A DNA stretch of 64,000 bases from Hymenobacter properus (GCF_015694735.1 NZ_JADQDP010000002.1:1054001-1118000); one strand, 5' to 3'; counted from the stretch's first letter, positions 50,885 through 60,141 are shown. Notes: generated from the sequence alone by a model not told the origin. A program made the numbers and translations.

Positions 50885-51709
50885 ATGCGCCATCTGCTTC
50901 GTTATATCGGCCAGCGCCTCTACACTACGTGGGCCACATTCTGGTTTGTGCTGCCGTTTGTGCTCACGTTTCCCATCCAGTGGTTTTATAGCCGCCGGCC
51001 GGGGGGCGAATACGTGGTGCACGCCATCAACCGCTGGTGGTCGTGGCTGTCCATCACCATGTGGGGCGTGCCCGTAGAAGTGGTGCGCGAAACTACAGCG
51101 CCGAACCCGCAGCCTTGCGTGTACGTGTCGAACCATGGCTCGTACATCGACATCATGATGATGTTCAAGTACATTCCGGGGTTTCTGAACATGATGGGCA
51201 AGGCCTCGTTAGCTAAAACGCCCGTGTGGGGCCCCATTTTCGGCCGCGTTTACATCACCGTGGACCGGGCCAGCGCTGTGAGCCGGGGCAAAGCCATGGT
51301 GCAGGCCAAGCGCAGTCTGGCGGCGGGCAAAAGCATCGCCATTTTTGCCGAGGGTCGTATTTCGCCCTTGCCCGGCAAGGAACTGCTGCCGCTGCTGGAT
51401 GGCGCCTTCCAAATGGCCATCGAGGCCGGGGTGCCCATCGTGCCCGTAGGTCAGCCCCTGAACCACATGTTCATGCCCGATGTGAAGGGCAGCCTGCGCG
51501 TGCGCTACCACCGCCTCAAAATCGTTTTCCACAAGCCCATCCCCACCACAGGCCTCACTCTGGCCGACATCCCGGCCCTGAAGGAGCGGGTAGCAGCCCT
51601 GCTCACCGGCGATTTTCTACCCGAGGGCGCCGTGAAACCCGGCCCAAGTACTTGGCGCAACCCCGCCAACGTTGTGGCCGAAGAAGCGCCGCAAGGCGTC
51701 AACTCTTAA
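50885..51709 (+). CDS. plsC: 1-acyl-sn-glycerol-3-phosphate acyltransferase
   Basis: Transfers an acyl group to lysophosphatidate, making phosphatidate for membrane lipids, at the inner membrane. The 274-aa product has the HX4D motif (NHGSYID), an EGR-containing motif (FAEGRIS) in place of FPEGTRS, and an N-terminal hydrophobic segment (ATFWFVLPFVLTFPIQWF). A GTG two codons upstream (50879) is possible. It is followed by gatC after 27 bp and may be co-transcribed with it. Confidence 0.93.
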   Translation: MRHLLRYIGQRLYTTWATFWFVLPFVLTFPIQWFYSRRPGGEYVVHAINRWWSWLSITMWGVPVEVVRETTAPNPQPCVYVSNHGSYIDIMMMFKYIPGFLNMMGKASLAKTPVWGPIFGRVYITVDRASAVSRGKAMVQAKRSLAAGKSIAIFAEGRISPLPGKELLPLLDGAFQMAIEAGVPIVPVGQPLNHMFMPDVKGSLRVRYHRLKIVFHKPIPTTGLTLADIPALKERVAALLTGDFLPEGAVKPGPSTWRNPANVVAEEAPQGVNS

Positions 51710-51736
51710 CTTTAAACTCATAACTCTTTACTCAAT

Positions 51737-52024
51737 ATGAGCACTGACCTTGGCACTCTGCGTGGCCTGGCCCACCTGGCCCGCCTCGAATTTGACGCCA
51801 CCCGCGAGCAGCAGATGCTCGGCGACCTGAACAACATCCTCGACTTCGTGGCCCAGCTCGAAGGCCTCGACACGACGGGCGTGGAGCCGCTGGTGCACCT
51901 CTCGCAGGAGGTGAACGTGCTGCGCGACGACGAGGCCCGCAACACCGTGAGCCACCAGGATGGCCTGCGCAATGCCCCGCGCAAAGATTCGGACTACTTC
52001 CGGGTGCCCAAAGTGCTGGAATAG
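51737..52024 (+). CDS. gatC: Asp-tRNA(Asn)/Glu-tRNA(Gln) amidotransferase subunit GatC
   Basis: GatC bridges GatA and GatB in the amidotransferase that makes Gln-tRNA(Gln) and Asn-tRNA(Asn) from the mischarged Glu and Asp forms. The 95-aa product has the family start LGTLRGLAHLARLEFD, LNNILDFVAQLEGLDT, and the C-terminal LRDDEARNTVSHQDGLRNAP and YFRVPKVLE. Length is standard. The next gene begins right at its stop (52025), so read-through translation is likely. Confidence 0.95.
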   Translation: MSTDLGTLRGLAHLARLEFDATREQQMLGDLNNILDFVAQLEGLDTTGVEPLVHLSQEVNVLRDDEARNTVSHQDGLRNAPRKDSDYFRVPKVLE

Positions 52025-54790
52025 TTGAATCCGAAACCTGCTTCGACGCGCACCTGGCGGCCCAGCTGGCTGGGCGTGCTGGCCACGCTGGCCGTAGGGC
52101 TGGCGGTTTTTTATTATTTCACGGGGGCCGACAGCACGCTGCCCATTCAGCTGGTGCCGCATCTGCAGCCCGTGCCGCTTACGCTGGAGCAAGTGGCGGC
52201 TGGCCCGGTGCAGCTGCCCGTACAGGTGAGCGGCTACGCGGTGAGTCTGACACATGACGTGGCCGGGCCATTTACACAGCCTGTGGCGGCGGCTATTTTC
52301 CTGGCGCTGCTGGTGGTGGCACTGGCGGGCTGGACGGCGGCCGTGAGCGCGCTCGCGCGCCTGCCCTTCGTGGTGGGCATGGTCCCGGTTATTTTCCTGC
52401 TGCTCTCCCTTAATACCGAGTCGCTGGGAATTTTCAATACCAGCGAGCGGTATTTCCTGTACGTGATGCTAGCCCTGATAGGAGGGGGGGCTTACGTGCT
52501 ACACGCCTTTGCCGAAAATATGTCCCTGGCACGGCGTGTGGGGGTAATGGCCGGTGTAGTAGCCATTGTGTGCGGCGTACTATTCTCACAAAGCCAATTG
52601 TCGGCTTCCGAAACGGTGCTGCAGCTGGCGGCTTATGCCACGCCGGGTGGCGCGGTGCTGGTGGCGCTGGTGGTGCTGTGGGTAAGCGTAGAGAATATTC
52701 GGGGGCTGCTGTGGTTCAACACCCAGGCCGAGCAGCCGAGCGGCCGGTTTGGGTTTTGGCCCTTCGCGGCGGTGAGCCTGCTGTACCTCGGTGTGCTGTT
52801 TTTGTACGTGTGGAATGGCAGCGTGCCCCTGCTAGCTGGACTAGAACTCGACCCGCTGGTGATGCTGCTGCCGGCCGCGCTGGCTGGCGGGCTGGGTTTG
52901 CGTCTGCGCGCGCCCAGCTATGCAGCCTGGGTGCCCTATGCCAATGCCCGCGTGCTCTACGCGTTGGCCGTAACGGCTGCAGCGGCCGCGCTGGCCTATG
53001 CATTTGCTACCGATAACACGCCCCTGCTAGCGGCAGCCCGCAGCTTCAGCGGGCAGGCGCTCCTGCTAGTCGGTGGTTTGTTTTGGTTGTATGTGCTCAT
53101 CAATTTCATGCCGCTCATCGAGCAGCGGCTGCGGGTGTATCGGGTGGTGTTCGAGCCGCGCCGGTTACCGCTTTATGTAGTGTACGTGTTGGGCATTGGC
53201 GGGCTGATTGCCATTCAGCTGCGCACGGGCTACCCGCTGCCCGACCAGGTGCAAGCCGGCCAATACAACAACCTCGGCGACCTGGCTCGCCAGCAAAGCG
53301 AGGCCGAGCCCGACCAGCTGGGCTTGGCCGGCCTGGCCGAGCGTTACTATGCCGAAAGCGGCGACGTGCTCTACCGCTCCAACCTGCACGCACAGTTTGG
53401 CCGGGCGGCGCTCTACCGCTTCCGGCAGCAGCGCGGCAACGAACTGGTGGCCCTGAATCGGGCCCTGCAGCGCGGCACCAACGAGAAAGTGTCGCTGCGT
53501 CTGGCGGCCCTCAACAGCGCGCCCGAGGATTTATTCAATGGCCTCGATATTCTGCGACGTGGGCTGAAAGCCCAGCCGCACAGTGCCGCCCTAGCCGGCG
53601 ACCTGGCCCAACTGTTCACCCAAACGGCTCTCAACGATTCCGTCGGCTTCTACCTCGACCAAGCCGAGCGGCTGGCGCCGGGCAGCTACTCCAGTCGCAC
53701 CAACCAACTAGGCTTCCTGATAAGCCAGAACCTGCTGGACGTGGCGCAAAAGCAGAAACCGGGCAGCAACCCGGAAACCGAGCCGGCCCTGGCTGCGAAC
53801 CAGCTGCTGCTCGGGCTGCTCACGAAGCCCGCGAGTGCTGCTAGCCCGGCAACGCCGACGGTATTGAATGATGCCACGTTTGCGCAGCTCTATCACCAAA
53901 CGCTCACCAACATTCGCCTTCGCAATCATCTAAGCATCCAACAGCAGCTACCCCAGCTCGCCAAATTGGCCGCTGCCGAAGCAAACGCCCCCTACGCGGA
54001 GCAGCTGCAGTTTCTACAGGCGCTGGGGCGGCACGCGCTGGGCCAGGAAATGGCGGCGCGGCAGCTGCTGTTGCCGCTGGCGGCGGGCACCTCCGGCACG
54101 GCGAGTTACTTCCAGCAGCTGCTGGGGCTGTGGCAGCTGCAGCAAGGCCAGTACGCCACAGCTGCCGACCAACTGGCTTTGGCCGCCTCGCACGGGGCCG
54201 GACTGGCACCAGAGGCACGTACTTATGCTTTGGCGCTGAGCGGGCAATTGGATTCAGCTCAGGCAGTGGCCAGCCGCTTGACTAGCTCCCCCGATACCGC
54301 CTCGCAAAAAGCTGGGCGCCGCCTGCAAGCGCAGCTAGCCAGCGGCAAACTTACCTTGGATGGTTCGCCTGCCGAACGACTCGGTAACAATTGGCTGACG
54401 CAGGCGCAGCAGGCTGAGCAAGCCCGAAACGCGGGAGCTGCCACTAAAAATTACCAGCGCATCGTGCGCGAGGCTCCGTTCAACGAGCCAGCCATTCTGG
54501 CTGCAGGACGCTACTACACGGCCCAACGAAACTTCACCGCGGCTTACGAAGCGCTGCGGGCTGGGCTCGATGAAAACCCGGCTTCCTTGCCGCTGTTGAG
54601 GGCTTACGTGTTGGCGGCTGCTGACGCGGGCCTGACCGAATACGCAGCTGATGCGCTGGCCGAGTTGCAACGTCGGCTGCCAGCGGCCGCCTATGCTACT
54701 TTAGCAGCGGAATATGCGGCGCACCGGGCGGCCCGGGCTGCGGCTTCCGATGCCTTTTCCGTTGCTCCCACCATTCCTTCTCTGCAATAA
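52025..54790 (+). CDS. Polytopic membrane protein with C-terminal TPR-like region
   Basis: The 921-aa product begins at TTG 52025, immediately after the gatC stop, with no Shine-Dalgarno sequence. Roughly residues 15-400 carry about ten hydrophobic segments, ending near YVVYVLGIGGLIAI. Residues ~420-910 are Ala/Leu/Gln-rich helical repeats (AALAGDLAQLFTQTALNDSV, AILAAGRYYTAQRNFTAAYE) of TPR type, probably outside the cytoplasm or facing it. The first downstream ATG lies far inside the protein, supporting the TTG. Function unknown. Confidence 0.8.
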   Translation: MNPKPASTRTWRPSWLGVLATLAVGLAVFYYFTGADSTLPIQLVPHLQPVPLTLEQVAAGPVQLPVQVSGYAVSLTHDVAGPFTQPVAAAIFLALLVVALAGWTAAVSALARLPFVVGMVPVIFLLLSLNTESLGIFNTSERYFLYVMLALIGGGAYVLHAFAENMSLARRVGVMAGVVAIVCGVLFSQSQLSASETVLQLAAYATPGGAVLVALVVLWVSVENIRGLLWFNTQAEQPSGRFGFWPFAAVSLLYLGVLFLYVWNGSVPLLAGLELDPLVMLLPAALAGGLGLRLRAPSYAAWVPYANARVLYALAVTAAAAALAYAFATDNTPLLAAARSFSGQALLLVGGLFWLYVLINFMPLIEQRLRVYRVVFEPRRLPLYVVYVLGIGGLIAIQLRTGYPLPDQVQAGQYNNLGDLARQQSEAEPDQLGLAGLAERYYAESGDVLYRSNLHAQFGRAALYRFRQQRGNELVALNRALQRGTNEKVSLRLAALNSAPEDLFNGLDILRRGLKAQPHSAALAGDLAQLFTQTALNDSVGFYLDQAERLAPGSYSSRTNQLGFLISQNLLDVAQKQKPGSNPETEPALAANQLLLGLLTKPASAASPATPTVLNDATFAQLYHQTLTNIRLRNHLSIQQQLPQLAKLAAAEANAPYAEQLQFLQALGRHALGQEMAARQLLLPLAAGTSGTASYFQQLLGLWQLQQGQYATAADQLALAASHGAGLAPEARTYALALSGQLDSAQAVASRLTSSPDTASQKAGRRLQAQLASGKLTLDGSPAERLGNNWLTQAQQAEQARNAGAATKNYQRIVREAPFNEPAILAAGRYYTAQRNFTAAYEALRAGLDENPASLPLLRAYVLAAADAGLTEYAADALAELQRRLPAAAYATLAAEYAAHRAARAAASDAFSVAPTIPSLQ

Positions 54791-54802
54791 GTTCTTCGCG
54801 CC

Positions 54803-55522
54803 ATGAATTCCAACGTCATCGAAACCACGGACATCGCCAAAAATTACGTGATGGGCACCGAGGTTATTCACGCCCTGCGCTCGGTCAGCATCCAGATTCC
54901 GCGCGGCGAGTACGTGGCGTTCATGGGGCCGTCGGGCTCGGGCAAGTCCACGCTGATGAACATCGTGGGCTGCCTCGATACGCCCAGCAAAGGGCAATAC
55001 ATCCTCAACGGGCAGGACGTGAGTCGCATGAGCGACAACCAGCTGGCCGAGGTGCGCAATAAGGAAATCGGTTTCGTGTTTCAGAGCTTCAACCTGTTGC
55101 CACGCGCCTCGGCCCTCGACAACGTGGCCTTGCCGCTCATCTACGCCGGCCTGAGCAAAAAAGAGCGCAACGAGCGCGCCCTGGAGTCGCTCCGGTCGGT
55201 AGGCCTGGCCGACCGCGCCTCGCACCGGCCCAACGAGCTTTCGGGCGGGCAGCGCCAGCGCGTGGCCATTGCCCGTGCCCTCGTCAACAACCCCAGCGTG
55301 CTGCTGGCCGACGAACCCACCGGCGCCCTCGACTCCAAAACCAGCCACGAAATCATGGACCTTTTCGAGGCACTGTACTCGAAAGGCAACACCATCATTA
55401 TGGTGACGCACGAGGAGGACATTGCCCGCTACGCCCACCGCATCGTGCGCCTGCGCGACGGACTGATTGAGACGGATGAGGTGAACCACGAAATCACCCG
55501 CCACGCCGTGGCCGGGCACTAA
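54803..55522 (+). CDS. ABC transporter ATP-binding protein (MacB/LolD type)
   Basis: The 239-aa ATPase has Walker [11 protein letters not shown], the signature [13 protein letters not shown], Walker [13 protein letters not shown] and the switch His in MVTHEED. The sequence style ([43 protein letters not shown]) places it with MacB/LolD-type export ATPases. No permease gene is adjacent; partners must lie elsewhere. It begins 12 bp after the TPR membrane protein, possibly one transcript. Confidence 0.93.
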   Translation: MNSNVIETTDIAKNYVMGTEVIHALRSVSIQIPRGEYVAFMGPSGSGKSTLMNIVGCLDTPSKGQYILNGQDVSRMSDNQLAEVRNKEIGFVFQSFNLLPRASALDNVALPLIYAGLSKKERNERALESLRSVGLADRASHRPNELSGGQRQRVAIARALVNNPSVLLADEPTGALDSKTSHEIMDLFEALYSKGNTIIMVTHEEDIARYAHRIVRLRDGLIETDEVNHEITRHAVAGH

Positions 55523-55545
55523 TTAAGTCTTAAGCTGAAAAAGCC

Positions 55546-55629
55546 CGTCGTGCAGAGCGCAGCATCTCTACCGCAGCAGTAAATAAATACTCTAGCAGTA
55601 GAGATGCTTGGGGTGCGCTCAGCATGACG
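55546..55629. repeat. Palindromic repeat, GTCATGC-GCATCTC family, degenerate
   Basis: CGTCGTGCAGAGCGCAGCATCTC...GAGATGCTTGGGGTGCGCTCAGCATGACG are imperfect inverted arms around an AT-rich spacer. Lies between the ABC ATPase and the cobalamin adenosyltransferase. Confidence 0.75.
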
Positions 55630-55653
55630 CTCTAAAATCCATTCCTGCACCGC

Positions 55654-56202
55654 ATGAAAATCTACACCAAGACCGGCGACAAGGGCCTTACCTCGCTTAT
55701 TGGGGGCACGCGGGTGCCCAAGAGCAGCTTGCGCATCGAGAGCTACGGTACCGTGGACGAGCTGAACGCCCACATTGGCTTGGTGCGCGACCAAGAGGTG
55801 AATGCCGCCCGCCGGCCCTTGCTCAAGGAAATTCAGGACCGGTTGTTTACCATCGGCTCGGCTCTGGCCGCCGACCCGGAAAAGTCGCGCATGAAGCTGC
55901 CTGACCTGCACGCCGCCGATGTGGAACTGCTGGAAGCCGAAATGGACCGCATGAACCTGGATTTGCCCGAGTTGCGCGCCTTCATTTTGCCGGGCGGGCA
56001 CCCGGCTGTGAGCCACGCGCACGTGGCCCGTTGCGTGTGCCGCCGGGCCGAGCGGCTAGCCATTCACCTGGGCGAAGAGTCCTTCGTAGCCGAATTAGTG
56101 GTCGTGTATTTGAACCGCCTGTCCGATTTCCTGTTTGTACTGAGCCGGGCCATGGCCCACGAGCTGGGCGTAGAAGAAGTGACCTGGCAGGCACGACTTT
56201 GA
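55654..56202 (+). CDS. Cob(I)alamin adenosyltransferase, PduO type
   Basis: Transfers the adenosyl group of ATP to cob(I)alamin, making adenosylcobalamin. The 182-aa product has MKIYTKTGDKGLTSLIGG (ATP-binding N terminus), YGTVDELNAHIGL, FILPGGHPAVSHAHVARCVCRRAER and VVVYLNRLSDFLFVLSR, the whole PduO signature. It probably supplies cofactor to methylmalonyl-CoA mutase encoded at 8.5-12.7 kb. No other B12 gene is nearby. Confidence 0.95.
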   Translation: MKIYTKTGDKGLTSLIGGTRVPKSSLRIESYGTVDELNAHIGLVRDQEVNAARRPLLKEIQDRLFTIGSALAADPEKSRMKLPDLHAADVELLEAEMDRMNLDLPELRAFILPGGHPAVSHAHVARCVCRRAERLAIHLGEESFVAELVVVYLNRLSDFLFVLSRAMAHELGVEEVTWQARL

Positions 56203-56347
56203 CCGAAACGGTGTCTGGCTGATAGAGCCAGGCTGCACGCATCGGGCGTGCCTCGATATTCTCCGTATAACTTACTGGTGCTTAGCAGCACTTCTGCACT
56301 CCCCCCTAAAATCCCACCCACTCATAGTTTCCTGAACGCACTCGCTC

Positions 56348-57412
56348 ATGATTGACATTCTTCCGATTCGGACCCAGACCACCACGGCTTCGCGCCTGTC
56401 GCAGGTCAACCTCTCGCAGCTGGAATTCGGCAAAGTTTTCGCCGACCACATGTTTGTTGTTGATTTCGTCAACGGCGAGTGGCAGGAGCCCCAGATAGTG
56501 CCCTACGGCGACATGGCCGTGAGCCCGGCCAACTCGGCCCTGCACTATGGCCAGGCCATTTTTGAGGGAATGAAGGCATACCACCAGGCTGACGGCGGCG
56601 TGGCCCTGTTCCGCCCGCTCGATAACTGGGCTCGTCTCAACGCTTCGGCTGAGCGCATGTGCATGCCCACCATCCCGGAAGAGCTGTTTATGCAGGGCCT
56701 GCGCGAGCTGATTAAGCTCGACGCGGCCTGGGTACCCACCGAGCCGGGTTCGGCGCTCTACATCCGGCCCTTCATGTTCGGCACGGACGGCCTGCTGGGC
56801 GTGCGCCCTTCGGATACCTACCGCTTTATGATAATTACCTGCCCGGTGGGCTTGTACTTCAGCAAGCCGCTGCGCGTGCGCTTCGAGCAGAAGTACGTGC
56901 GCTCGGCTGAGGGCGGCGCGGGCTACGCCAAGAACGCCGGCAACTACGGCGCGGCCATGTACCCCACCAAAGTGGCCCAAAACGAAGGCTACAACCAGCT
57001 CATCTGGACCGATGCCTCGCAGCACCAGTACGTGGAGGAGTCGGGCACGATGAACGCCATTTTTGTGATGGACGGCAAGGTGGTGACACCCGCCCTGAGC
57101 ACGAGCATTCTCGACGGCATCACGCGCCGCAGCGTGCTGGAACTGGCCCGCGACATGGGAATGACCGTGGAAGAGCGCAAAGTGGGCAGCCGGGAGGTGA
57201 TGGACGCCCTGGCCGCTGGCAAGCTCCAGGAGGCTTTTGGTGTGGGTACGGCTGCCACCATCGCGCCCATTGCCACCATCGGCTACGAGGGACACGACTA
57301 CGACCTGCCCGCTACCGATTCCAACGCCTTCTCGAAGCGCGTGGCCGCGGCCCTGGATGCCATCCGCACCGGCGAAGGTGCCGACGTGCACAACTGGATG
57401 GTGCGGGTGTAG
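56348..57412 (+). CDS. ilvE: Branched-chain-amino-acid aminotransferase
   Basis: Pyridoxal-phosphate enzyme that interconverts Leu, Ile, Val and their 2-oxo acids with glutamate/2-oxoglutarate. The 354-aa fold type IV product has the catalytic Lys in GGAGYAKNAGNYGAAM (about residue 198), the N-terminal substrate loop ALHYGQAIFEGMKAYHQADG, and ESGTMNAIFVMDG and the C-terminal VGTAATIAPIATIGYEG. It ends in a terminator and a palindromic repeat. Confidence 0.95.
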   Translation: MIDILPIRTQTTTASRLSQVNLSQLEFGKVFADHMFVVDFVNGEWQEPQIVPYGDMAVSPANSALHYGQAIFEGMKAYHQADGGVALFRPLDNWARLNASAERMCMPTIPEELFMQGLRELIKLDAAWVPTEPGSALYIRPFMFGTDGLLGVRPSDTYRFMIITCPVGLYFSKPLRVRFEQKYVRSAEGGAGYAKNAGNYGAAMYPTKVAQNEGYNQLIWTDASQHQYVEESGTMNAIFVMDGKVVTPALSTSILDGITRRSVLELARDMGMTVEERKVGSREVMDALAAGKLQEAFGVGTAATIAPIATIGYEGHDYDLPATDSNAFSKRVAAALDAIRTGEGADVHNWMVRV

Positions 57413-57418
57413 CCATTC

Positions 57419-57518
57419 GTCATCCTGAGCGCAGCGAAGGACCTTCTCACGGTTGCATCGATTGAATTACTGCAGGACGTTCAGTCATGATAAGGTCCTT
57501 CGCTGCGCTCAGAATGAC
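57419..57518. repeat. Palindromic repeat, TCATCCTGAGCG family
   Basis: Arms at 57419-57445 (GTCATCCTGAGCGCAGCG...) and 57492-57518 differ at one base. Lies between ilvE and gcvT. Confidence 0.88.
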
Positions 57519-57530
57519 AGAAGTTTTGAT

Positions 57531-57563
57531 AAAGCCGCTTCGCCTTGAAGCGGCTTTTCTTTT
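57531..57563 (+). terminator. Intrinsic terminator after ilvE
   Basis: AAAGCCGCTTC pairs with GAAGCGGCTTT around GCCTT, followed by TCTTTTTT. Confidence 0.9.
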
Positions 57564-57617
57564 TTGCCCCACCTTTGTAGCCAGAATCCGCTAACCCACC
57601 AACCCGCCACTCCACCC

Positions 57618-58721
57618 ATGACTGTTTCCCTGAAAACCGTTACCCTCAACGACACGCACCGCGCGCTGGGTGCCAAAATGGTGCCTTTTGCCGGCTACGA
57701 CATGCCGGTGCGCTACTCTTCCGACCTCGATGAGCACCACACGGTGCGCCGCGCGGTGGGCATTTTCGACGTGTCGCACATGGGCGAGTTCCGGCTGCGC
57801 GGCCCGCAGGCCCTCGACCTCATTCAGCGCGTGACCAGCAACGACGCCAGCAAGCTCGCCGACGGCAAAGCGCAGTATTCCTGCCTGCCCAACCACGATG
57901 GCGGCATTGTGGACGACCTGCTGGTATACAAGCTGGCCGACGAGGACTACCTGCTGGTGGTGAATGCCTCTAACATCGAAAAAGACTGGAACTGGATTCA
58001 GCACCACAACACCAAAGGCGTGGAAATGGAAGACATTTCGGACCGCACCAGCCTCTTCGCTGTGCAGGGCCCGAAAGCCGCTGCCGCGCTCCAGAAGTTG
58101 ACGGATGTGGACCTGAGCAGCATTCCCTACTACTCCTTCGTGCAGGGCACCTTCGCTGGCGCGCCCGACGTCATCATCTCGGCCACCGGCTACACCGGCG
58201 CGGGGGGCTTCGAGCTGTACATCCCGAACGAAAGCGCGGCGCAGGTGTGGGAGCAAATCATGCTGGCCGGCCAGCCCTACGGCATCAAGCCCATTGGCTT
58301 GGGCGCGCGCGATACGCTGCGCCTTGAAATGGGCTACTGCCTCTACGGCAACGACATCGACGACACCACTTCGCCCCTGGAAGCCGGCTTGGGCTGGATT
58401 ACGAAGTTTACCAAGGAGTTCACCAACTCCGACAATCTGAAGAAACAGAAAGAAGCCGGCGTGACGAAAAAGCTGGTGGGCTTCGTGATGGACGGCCCCG
58501 GCATCCCGCGCGGCCACTACGAGCTGGTGGACGCCGACGGCCAGAAAATCGGCGACGTGACCAGCGGCACCCAGTCGCCCTCGCTCAGCAAGGGTATCGG
58601 CCTGGGCTACGTGAAGACCGAGTTTGCCGCCCCCGGCACCCAGATTTTCGTGCAGATTCGCGGCAAAAACCTGCCCGCAACGGTGAGCAAGCTGCCGCTG
58701 ACCAAAGGCACGGAAGAGTAG
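57618..58721 (+). CDS. gcvT: Aminomethyltransferase GcvT, glycine cleavage T protein
   Basis: Transfers the methylene group from aminomethylated H protein to tetrahydrofolate. The 367-aa product starts at ATG 57618 ([17 protein letters not shown]), since the frame upstream to 57564 is not protein-like. Signature stretches: [20 protein letters not shown] with [26 protein letters not shown], the [15 protein letters not shown] segment, and GYVKTEF. It is alone here: other gcv genes are not in the window. Confidence 0.96.
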   Translation: MTVSLKTVTLNDTHRALGAKMVPFAGYDMPVRYSSDLDEHHTVRRAVGIFDVSHMGEFRLRGPQALDLIQRVTSNDASKLADGKAQYSCLPNHDGGIVDDLLVYKLADEDYLLVVNASNIEKDWNWIQHHNTKGVEMEDISDRTSLFAVQGPKAAAALQKLTDVDLSSIPYYSFVQGTFAGAPDVIISATGYTGAGGFELYIPNESAAQVWEQIMLAGQPYGIKPIGLGARDTLRLEMGYCLYGNDIDDTTSPLEAGLGWITKFTKEFTNSDNLKKQKEAGVTKKLVGFVMDGPGIPRGHYELVDADGQKIGDVTSGTQSPSLSKGIGLGYVKTEFAAPGTQIFVQIRGKNLPATVSKLPLTKGTEE

Positions 58722-58733
58722 CTCTAAAAAGAA

Positions 58734-58834
58734 CGTCATGCCGAGCGGTGCCGAGGCATCTCGCGTGTGGTGGTAATCCTGAAGTTAGGAGTTGCTGCTG
58801 CACGCGAGATGCCTCGGCTCCGCTCGGCATGACA
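58734..58834. repeat. Palindromic repeat, GTCATGC-GCATCTC family
   Basis: Arms at 58734-58767 and 58801-58834 (34 bp, beginning CGTCATGCCGAGCGG and ending GGCATCTCGCGTG) match except at two positions. Lies between gcvT and comB. Confidence 0.88.
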
Positions 58835-58865
58835 GTTTAACACCTGAATTAACTTAACTCAACAA

Positions 58866-59588
58866 GTGCCCAAAGTAGATATTTGCTTCTCGCCCGAGTT
58901 GCTTCCGCTGTATGACCTGCGCGGCAAAGTGGCCGTCATCGTCGACATTTTGCGGGCTTCCAGCACCATTGTTACGGCGCTGGGGGAGGGCGTGACGCAC
59001 GTTTTTCCCGTGGCCTCGCTGGATGAGTGTACGGCCTACGGCCAGGAGCACGGCTGTATGACCGCCGCCGAGCGCGAAGGCCTGCCCGCCCCTGGCTTCG
59101 ACCTCGGCAACTCGCCTTTCGGCTTTCTGGACGCGGCGCGGCCGGTGCGCGGCCGCGCCCTCACCATCAGCACAACCAACGGCACGGCGGCGCTGCGCCG
59201 CTCGCTGGCCGCCGAGGCCGTGGTGGTGGGCTCCTTTCTCAACCTGGAAGCCGTAGCCGCTTTTGCGCGTCAGCAGCAGCGCGACGTGCTGGTGGTATGC
59301 GCCGGTTGGAAGGGGCAGTTCTGCCTCGAAGACACGGTGTTTGGGGGCGCGCTGGCCGAGCGGCTGGCGCCGGATTTCGACGTGCGCAGCTCCGATGCCA
59401 CGCTGGCGGGGCTGCATCTATGGCAACAGGGGAAAAAGGATTTGTCGGCTTATTTGCTACAATCGGCGCATGTGCGCCGGTTGAATTCGCTGGAGGCCAG
59501 TAAGGATTTTGAGTTTTGCCTGCGGGTGGATGCTTACGCCAACGTGCTGCCCGTTTGGCAGGAGGACCGGCTGGTGGCGCAGGGGTGA
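58866..59588 (+). CDS. comB: 2-phosphosulfolactate phosphatase
   Basis: ComB hydrolyses 2-phosphosulfolactate to sulfolactate, with Mg. The 240-aa product starts at GTG 58866, with MPKVDICFSPELLPL. Conserved stretches are VIVDILRASSTIVTALGEG, PGFDLGNSPFGF and STTNGTAALRRS, with the C-terminal CLRVDAYANVLPVW. Coenzyme M is an archaeal cofactor; in Bacteroidota the product may instead feed sulfonate metabolism (inference). A MITE-like repeat lies just downstream. Confidence 0.9.
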   Translation: MPKVDICFSPELLPLYDLRGKVAVIVDILRASSTIVTALGEGVTHVFPVASLDECTAYGQEHGCMTAAEREGLPAPGFDLGNSPFGFLDAARPVRGRALTISTTNGTAALRRSLAAEAVVVGSFLNLEAVAAFARQQQRDVLVVCAGWKGQFCLEDTVFGGALAERLAPDFDVRSSDATLAGLHLWQQGKKDLSAYLLQSAHVRRLNSLEASKDFEFCLRVDAYANVLPVWQEDRLVAQG

Positions 59589-59609
59589 GAACGGTCTGTC
59601 GCAGTTGTC

Positions 59610-59786
59610 TGTCATTGCGAGGCGCAGCGGTGGCAATCCATCCTCTCAAGCGCGACTAACCCAGAGTTGTGATAAAGCCTTTTACCAGTAAGCCCCGGCT
59701 TCATAGTGATGCCGGGGCTTACTGGTAAAAGGGCGCGTCTAAGTTTGACAGGACGGATTGCTTCGGCCTGCGGCCTCGCAATGACA
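59610..59786. mobile_element. MITE-like repeat element, copy 2
   Basis: 177 bp bounded by TGTCATTGCGAG and CTCGCAATGACA, as in copy 1 at 10685-10903, with GGCAATCCATCCTCTC and GACGGATTGCTTC as subterminal parts. Its middle holds a 22-bp hairpin (CCTTTTACCAGTAAGCCCCG mirrored at 59707-59729) that could act as a terminator. Copy 1 has a different middle. Lies between comB and the MazG-like gene. Confidence 0.75.
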
Positions 59787-59792
59787 GGTGGG

Positions 59793-60119
59793 CTACTTCA
59801 GTTTTTCGTTGTCGTGGTGGCGCTGGCTGTCGCGCTGTGTTTTCTTAGCCAGGTTGCGGGTCATAGCTTCTGTCAAATTCACGCCTGTTTGGTTGGCGAG
59901 GCAGATAAGGACAAATAGCACGTCGGCAAGCTCGTCGCCGAGGTCCTTACCCTTGTCGGAGTCCTTAAACGACTGCTCGCCGTACTGACGGGCAATAATA
60001 CGGGCTACTTCGCCCACCTCTTCGGTGAGCATGGCCATGTTGGTGAGCTCATTAAAATAGCGCACGCCGTTGGTTTTTATCCAATTGTCGACGGTTTGCT
60101 GGGCTTCTTCGATGGTCAT
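59793..60119 (-). CDS. MazG-like nucleotide pyrophosphohydrolase
   Basis: All-alpha NTP pyrophosphatases remove non-canonical or excess (d)NTPs. The 108-aa product has the MazG core: LTEEVGEVARIIARQYGE with the metal-binding Glu, and DELADVLFVLICLANQ with the DELAD motif. Length and layout fit the small MazG-like proteins. It starts 22 bp after dtd's stop on the same strand and is likely co-transcribed with it. Confidence 0.9.
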   Translation of the reverse strand: MTIEEAQQTVDNWIKTNGVRYFNELTNMAMLTEEVGEVARIIARQYGEQSFKDSDKGKDLGDELADVLFVLICLANQTGVNLTEAMTRNLAKKTQRDSQRHHDNEKLK

Positions 60120-60141
60120 GGGGACAGGTTCATCTGATGGG

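Noticed and set aside
59678..59731. Long hairpin in MITE copy 2 as a stand-alone terminator of comB
   Set aside because: It is inside the repeat element and 90 bp past the stop; reported as part of the element instead.
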